Source of the DNA: Pseudomonadota bacterium
GTDB taxonomy: Bacteria; Pseudomonadota; Alphaproteobacteria; Sphingomonadales; Sphingomonadaceae
DNA: 35,878 nt
Reading direction: 5' to 3'
NCBI GenBank assembly: GCA_023416515.1
Contig: JAEZHP010000164.1
Coordinates: 1 to 35,878 of the forward strand
The notes under the pieces are model-generated. The model did no database searches. It was not told the DNA's origin and saw only the letters and a list, made by a program, of their open reading frames with translations. A program made the translations under genes and the position numbers. Shown here in pieces: positions 31,480 to 35,878 of this stretch (its first letter is position 1; each line of letters opens with the position of its first letter).

Positions 31480-33564
31480 TCAGCCGAAGGAGTGGCGGAC
31501 GCGTAGCGAGACCGCGCGATGGGCGTTGCGCTCGCGGAACTCGAACAGGGACGGATTGGGGTTCGAACGGTCGGGCGTAAAGAAGGTGCGGCCCCGCGTT
31601 CCGGCGACGTCGAATATGTTCTCCACCGTCAGGGTGAACGTCGTCCGCGGGGTCATCCGATATTCGCCGAAGATGTTGACGAACGGCTCCATGCCGTTGG
31701 GAACGTCGATCTCGTTGCGCCTGTAAAAGGGAGTCGCCGGGCTTCCGGCATAGTTGATGCCCCAGGCGAAGCGCTCGAGGTCCTGCCGGAAGGTCGCTTC
31801 CAGCTGCCACTCCTGAAAATTGGAGAAGGCGCGCTGCCGGTGGGTGTAGGGATCCTCGACCGACGTGTCGCGGATCGTGCCGTTCACGGTCAGGCGACCG
31901 CCGCGAATGCCGAACCTGCCGAGCGGAGCGTCAAGCGTCCCGCGGATGAAGGCGTGGCGGCCGTTGCCGAGATTGCCGGGGGCATCGAAGCCTTCCGGGG
32001 TCGGCACCCGATCCTGGACGAGCTGGATCGCCTGGTAACCGAATTCCAGGCGGACTTGCCCATCTCCGAGGATCGGCCGCTCCACGGTGGCGAGAACCTC
32101 CCAAGCGCGCTGCGGCAGGAGCTCAGCATTGCCGCCGGTGACCCGGTCGTTGGTGAGTTCGGCGGCGCTGATGAAGTCGACGAAATCGAGCTGAGCTACC
32201 GTGCGCTGGATGGATAGCTGCGTGTGCCAGCCATCTCCCGGCCGCCAGTCCACGACGAGCTTCGGCTTGAGGAAGCGAAGCACGCGCTCGGCTTCGGTGT
32301 CCCCGCTGACGGTGAGGCGCGACGCCTCGAAGGTGAGGCCGGCGTCGACGCGCAGGTTCGGCGCCAGGTTGCGGCCCGCGTTGAAGAAGCCCTCCAACCG
32401 ATATTCCTCGACGACGGCCTGGTCGATCGGAAGGTCGATGCGTGTGCGACCGCCACCCTGCTCGATCTCGAACAGGCGAACGTCGCTGTCGAGCCGGTTG
32501 AACGCACCTTCGATTGCGGTTTCGACGGACCAGCCGTTCGGAACGGTCCGCGACCAGACGAGGCGCAGCACCCGCTCATCGCTGACATCGTCCACGGTCT
32601 GCTCCAAGCCACCGACCACGGTGCTTTGGATTCGATTGAGTGAGGTCTCGACATTCTCGCGCGTTCGCCGAGTCGCGAGGCCGACGAGACGCAGGCCGCC
32701 GCCGAGGAACGGCCGAGTGATGTCACCGCCGAGCTCATATTCGTAGCGGCGGAAATCCTGGCTTAAGCGGTCGTCGCGGATCGTCCCGCCGACCGGGAAA
32801 ACGTCGTTGGTCTGGAACAGGAAGAAATCGCCGATGGCAAAGCGGCCGTTGAGATGCGCCGACCGGTTCTCCCCTTCATCGAGCGCCCAGGAGCCGGAGA
32901 TGAAGCCGAGCTGGTCGCCAATTTCATTGACCTTGCGCCGGAACTCGACGAGCGCGCCGCTTGGCAAGGCGGTGAGTGTATCCGTCCCTTCCTCCACCGT
33001 GTGGCGGTCGTTCCAGCCGGCCGACAAGTTGAACGTGCTCGGTCCGCGACGGAGAAGGATGGATGCGCTGCCCTGCGGCGTGACCTGGCCGGAGACGTCG
33101 CGGCGGATCTCGGCCTCGATATTCCCGGCGAGCCCGCCCGCGGCGCTCAAAACCAGGTTGAGGACCTGCGCTCGCCCCGCAAACTCGGCGCCGAACTGGT
33201 CGCCGCGCCCGACCTCGACGCGAAGCACGCGTTGGGCGGGGATGCGGGCGAGGATGGTCTCGAGCGTGTCGTTCTTGGAGGTCGGCCGAGCGCCGTTGAT
33301 GACCACGTTGCCCGCCGCTCCGCCGAAGCCGCGGACGTCTTGCGAACCGGAATCGAGGGTGAAACCCGGCACCCGGCGGACGATGTCGAGGGCGTTCGCC
33401 GGCGAGTAGGCGCGGAAGAAGTCGGCCTGATAGACCGTCCGGTCCGCAGTTGCCGGCGTCTCGACCGGAGCGGGCGGGTCGGCGGGCGGTACGCTCTGGG
33501 CGTTGGCTGTCGAGACGAAGGCCAGGAAAGAGGCAGCGGAGCCGGCGGATGTCAGGATACGCAA
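31480..33564 (-). CDS. TonB-dependent outer-membrane receptor
   Basis: The 694-residue protein has a signal peptide (about 1-22, ending STANAQ), a TonB-box-like stretch near TVYQADF, a plug domain (about 50-140, with RRVPGFTLDSGSQDVRGFG and VVINGARPT) and a beta-barrel to the C-terminus, which ends RVRHSFG. The substrate cannot be told from sequence. The start is TTG at 33564: an in-frame stop lies five codons upstream, and GTGAGG precedes the TTG by eight bases. The glutathione transferase gene lies 168 bases downstream on the same strand. Confidence 0.93.
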   Translation of the reverse strand: MRILTSAGSAASFLAFVSTANAQSVPPADPPAPVETPATADRTVYQADFFRAYSPANALDIVRRVPGFTLDSGSQDVRGFGGAAGNVVINGARPTSKNDTLETILARIPAQRVLRVEVGRGDQFGAEFAGRAQVLNLVLSAAGGLAGNIEAEIRRDVSGQVTPQGSASILLRRGPSTFNLSAGWNDRHTVEEGTDTLTALPSGALVEFRRKVNEIGDQLGFISGSWALDEGENRSAHLNGRFAIGDFFLFQTNDVFPVGGTIRDDRLSQDFRRYEYELGGDITRPFLGGGLRLVGLATRRTRENVETSLNRIQSTVVGGLEQTVDDVSDERVLRLVWSRTVPNGWSVETAIEGAFNRLDSDVRLFEIEQGGGRTRIDLPIDQAVVEEYRLEGFFNAGRNLAPNLRVDAGLTFEASRLTVSGDTEAERVLRFLKPKLVVDWRPGDGWHTQLSIQRTVAQLDFVDFISAAELTNDRVTGGNAELLPQRAWEVLATVERPILGDGQVRLEFGYQAIQLVQDRVPTPEGFDAPGNLGNGRHAFIRGTLDAPLGRFGIRGGRLTVNGTIRDTSVEDPYTHRQRAFSNFQEWQLEATFRQDLERFAWGINYAGSPATPFYRRNEIDVPNGMEPFVNIFGEYRMTPRTTFTLTVENIFDVAGTRGRTFFTPDRSNPNPSLFEFRERNAHRAVSLRVRHSFG

Positions 33565-33657
33565 GTCGGTGGCCTCACTCGACGAAGGGTCGCCGGCTCC
33601 CTCCGCCGCAGAAGGGGGCCGAGGTGCGGTCGGTAGGAACCGGCGAGAAAAGTCAAA

Positions 33658-33701
33658 CTGTATTGCCTGAATGATACAGCAGCTTTTCGACGAACCTTCA
33701 A
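33658..33701 (-). promoter_or_regulatory. Promoter with overlapping inverted repeat before the receptor gene
   Basis: On the minus strand TTGAAG (33701-33696) and TGTATC (33678-33673) are 17 bases apart, giving a leader of about 100 bases. The inverted repeat CTGTAT-N10-ATACAG (33658-33679) overlaps the -10 element and start point, as a repressor site would. The regulator is unknown. Confidence 0.45.
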
Positions 33702-33772
33702 CCCGCTTCGGCGGACAACCCGAGCTCAGCGCCCAAAACGAAAACCCACTCCCAAAGCCGTTGCACGCTTCA

Positions 33773-34309
33773 TCAGCGCGCGGTCGCCGGCCGCGGCAGT
33801 TCCATCACCGGGACCACGGCTATGCCGAACAGGCGCCACTGGCCTCCGACGGGCTGGAAGAGCAGGTCGAAGGCGATACCGGTCGGCCTCAGCGGGAACC
33901 GTCCGCGCAGGCGCAGCAACTGCCCGTCGACGATTGCCGGTGCAAAATCGAGTGTCGGAGTGACGAGGAGGCTGTCACTGAGGTCCACCCGTTGCGCCCG
34001 GAGCGGCTGGAAAATGCCGGCCAGGGTGGCATCCGAATTGTTGGCCTGGAACGTGGGCGCGGCGATGTCGCGAAGCACCGAATAATTTCCGGTATCATTC
34101 GCCTGGTCGAGGGCGATCATCGACGTCCAAATCAGTTTCATCAGTTCGAGATTGCCCGGCAATACCGACTGGGAAGCGCCTGGATTGGCTGGCCGGCTAG
34201 GCTGTGCAGCGGCCGCCGGAGCGACCACCAGGAAGATGCCGGCCAGTAGCAGGGCGCTGGAGGCGCGCGGACGCGCCCCCAGCCAATGACGGCGGACCTG
34301 GCCTACCAT
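33773..34309 (-). CDS. Small exported protein coupled to the adhesin gene
   Basis: The 178-residue product has a signal peptide (about 1-36, ending APAAAAQ). The mature domain has WTSMIALDQANDTGNYSVLR in its first half and FDLLFQPVGGQWRLFGIAV near the end, a pattern that recalls small NTF2-like folds. I do not recognise a named family. Its ATG overlaps the end of the adhesin gene by seven bases, so it is translated from the same message and may assist adhesin assembly. That role is inference. Confidence 0.8.
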   Translation of the reverse strand: MVGQVRRHWLGARPRASSALLLAGIFLVVAPAAAAQPSRPANPGASQSVLPGNLELMKLIWTSMIALDQANDTGNYSVLRDIAAPTFQANNSDATLAGIFQPLRAQRVDLSDSLLVTPTLDFAPAIVDGQLLRLRGRFPLRPTGIAFDLLFQPVGGQWRLFGIAVVPVMELPRPATAR

Positions 34310-35878
34310 GCCGCTTGGAATCCGGCGCGGGCGCCGACCTCGCCGCTATTGAGCCCGACACCGACTCCCGCGGAGAATGACGACATCTGGCCGATTCGGG
34401 CAGTGAAGGCGGCGGTGCCGGCGACACGCTCGTTATAATATCCGACCCCACCCGAAACCGCGAAGTGGGCGCCCGCCGGAAGGCTGGGACTCTCCATGGC
34501 GAGGGCCATGGCGACGCCCTCATTCGCCCTGCGGATGTCGCGTTGGTTGACCGTGGCGAGATCGAACAGGGCCGCGGTCTGCCCCTGCAGGGTCGCGATC
34601 GCCGCTCCTTGGCTTCCGACCGTTGTCTGCAAACTCGCGAGGCCGGTCTGCAGGTTCGCGACGTTGCCGAGCAATGTCGTGTCGGTGCTTACAATGCCGT
34701 TGGCATCGTTCACCAGCACCCCGGCGGTGGTGTAGCCGCCCAAGCGTACGTGAGAGCCGGCCCCGCCGATCGTGACCTGGTTGGCTGCGGTCGTCGTCGC
34801 GCCGGTTCCGACCGCCGTCGAGTTGGTATGCCCGGCCGCGACGGTCGCCCCGAAACCGACAGCGGTGGAATTGTCCGCGGCGGCCGACGAATTCTTCCCG
34901 ACGGCGGTAGACTGAACGCCGGCCGCGTTCGCCTGGTGTCCGCTGGCGAGCGAGAGGTTACCGGTCGCGCGGGCCTGCCAACCGAAGGCCTGGGCCCCGC
35001 GCCCGGAAGCGACCGACTCGCCGCCGACCGCGGTGGAGTGGAAGCCAGTGGCCTGAGCGAGATCGCCGACGGCCACCGAATCCTCATCGCTCGCTACGGC
35101 GCCATTTCCAAGCGCCACGCTGGTGAGACCCGAGGCGTTGGCATCCTTGCCGACCGCGCTTGCGCGCTCGCCTGAAGCAACCGCCTGGTGGCCACTGGCG
35201 AGCGAGAGGTTGCCGGTCGCTCGCGCCTGCCAGCCGAATGCCTGGGCACCGCGCCCCGACGCCCTGGACTCGCCGCCGACTGCCGTCGCGTGGAAGCCTG
35301 TCGCCTCGGCGAGGTCGCCAATCGCGACGCCATCCTCGTCCGCAGCTCGCGCGCCGTTGCCGACGGCGACGCTGGTCAGCCCCCCGGCGTTCGCCGCATT
35401 GCCGAGCGCGGTCGTGTTCTGGTTGGTGGCGACGGCACTTCGCCCGATCGCGACTGAATTGATGCCGGTCGTCGTCGTGCTGTCGCCGATTGCGATGGAC
35501 GAGATGCCCGTAGCGCTCGCCGAGCGGCCGACCGCGACTCCGAAGTCCGCGTCGGTAAACGCGCTTGCGCCGACGGCCGTGCCGCCCAGTCCGAGCGCAC
35601 GCGCGCCCGATCCGACGGCGGTGGCGATGTCGCCGATCGCTGCCGCGCTCTGGCCAAGCGCGCGGTCGAGGCAAGCCCGCCTGCGCTGGAGTTGAAGCCG
35701 AAGGCTGCGCTCTGCGCACCGCCGGCCGAGGCGGCGCGGCCAACCGCGGTCGCATCCGCGCTCGTGGCGGCCGAGCGGTCGCCGACCGCGACCGAGGACG
35801 TGCCGGACGCCGTGGCTAGGGAGCCGACGGCGGTCGCCAGCTCGACGCTGGAGAGGCTCCGGTCGCCCAGGGCGGTGG
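34303..35878 (-). CDS. YadA-like trimeric autotransporter adhesin, 5' cut by window, frameshifted
   Basis: The C-terminal part has a short coiled stalk (LLGNVANLQTGLASLQTTVG) and a YadA-type beta-barrel anchor ending GARAGFQAAW. Upstream are many head repeats of the type STAVG, SVAVG and NGA, as in left-handed beta-roll heads. The stalk-anchor frame stays open from 34303 up to about 35656, beyond which the repeats stop; they resume in another frame (with TALGDRS, SVAVGDRSA and TAVGRAAS) to the window end. The switch lies at GCGCGC in 35656-35665, where deleting two bases restores continuous repeats. If the shift is real the gene is broken, though GTG at 35118 could start a short form; an assembly error is equally possible. 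The start lies outside the window. Confidence 0.85.
   Translation of the reverse strand, partial: HRPGRPEPLQRRAGDRRRLPSHGVRHVLGRGRRPLGRHERGCDRGWPRRLGRRCAERSLRLQLQRRRACLDRALGQSAAAIGDIATAVGSGARALGLGGTAVGASAFTDADFGVAVGRSASATGISSIAIGDSTTTTGINSVAIGRSAVATNQNTTALGNAANAGGLTSVAVGNGARAADEDGVAIGDLAEATGFHATAVGGESRASGRGAQAFGWQARATGNLSLASGHQAVASGERASAVGKDANASGLTSVALGNGAVASDEDSVAVGDLAQATGFHSTAVGGESVASGRGAQAFGWQARATGNLSLASGHQANAAGVQSTAVGKNSSAAADNSTAVGFGATVAAGHTNSTAVGTGATTTAANQVTIGGAGSHVRLGGYTTAGVLVNDANGIVSTDTTLLGNVANLQTGLASLQTTVGSQGAAIATLQGQTAALFDLATVNQRDIRRANEGVAMALAMESPSLPAGAHFAVSGGVGYYNERVAGTAAFTARIGQMSSFSAGVGVGLNSGEVGARAGFQAAW
34867..35370 (-). repeat. 252-bp tandem duplication in the adhesin head
   Basis: Two adjacent 84-residue units (35370-35119 and 35118-34867) share long identical stretches, including GRGAQAFGWQARATGNLSLA. 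They differ mainly at a few head-repeat positions. The duplication is in frame, so unit number could vary without breaking the protein. Confidence 0.8.

Overview
The window reads as chromosomal DNA of a sphingomonad (Alphaproteobacteria, Sphingomonadales). The grounds are a GC-rich composition, a complete PhyR-NepR-EcfG general stress response locus, a UrcA-family protein, a tonB-exbB-exbD cluster with several exbD genes, and intergenic palindromes of the type common in this order. No rRNA, tRNA, CRISPR array, prophage or insertion sequence was recognised. The genus cannot be fixed from the sequence alone.

Region 1 (1-8500) is the stress-response region. A degenerate sensor kinase of PhyP type and the anti-sigma factor nepR are transcribed leftwards. 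The response regulator phyR, a 45-residue membrane protein and the sigma factor ecfG are transcribed rightwards. Four perfect matches to the sigma-EcfG promoter (GGAAC, 16 or 17 bases, CGTT) lie in the first 8 kb: one fires out of the left edge, one precedes the small membrane gene and ecfG, one lies antisense in the start of glnE and points at an unknown small gene, and one immediately precedes an exported protein at 7982. A fifth near-match precedes nepR. The housekeeping genes glnE and bcp are embedded here.

Region 2 (8570-17670) holds a ferritin-like DUF455 protein, an envelope M23 peptidase, purC, kynU coupled to a lipoprotein alpha/beta hydrolase, a UrcA-family gene with a 34-codon ORF downstream, a LysR regulator, a DUF4349 lipoprotein and a GNAT protein whose linker is encoded by a 28-bp inverted repeat pair.

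Region 3 (17860-26380) holds parC, a PAS-GGDEF-EAL protein, a tightly overlapping DUF1285-Nudix-cca operon, a pteridine-reductase-like SDR overlapping folB, and an exported protein of unknown function.

Region 4 (26600-35878) is an envelope region: tonB-exbB-exbD1-exbD2, then a third exbD with its own promoter-like region and a perfect palindrome. Leftward genes follow for a dienelactone-hydrolase-like protein, a glutathione transferase and a TonB-dependent receptor. At the right edge is a YadA-like trimeric autotransporter, cut by the window end and broken by an apparent 2-base insertion, whose 3' end overlaps a gene for a small exported protein.
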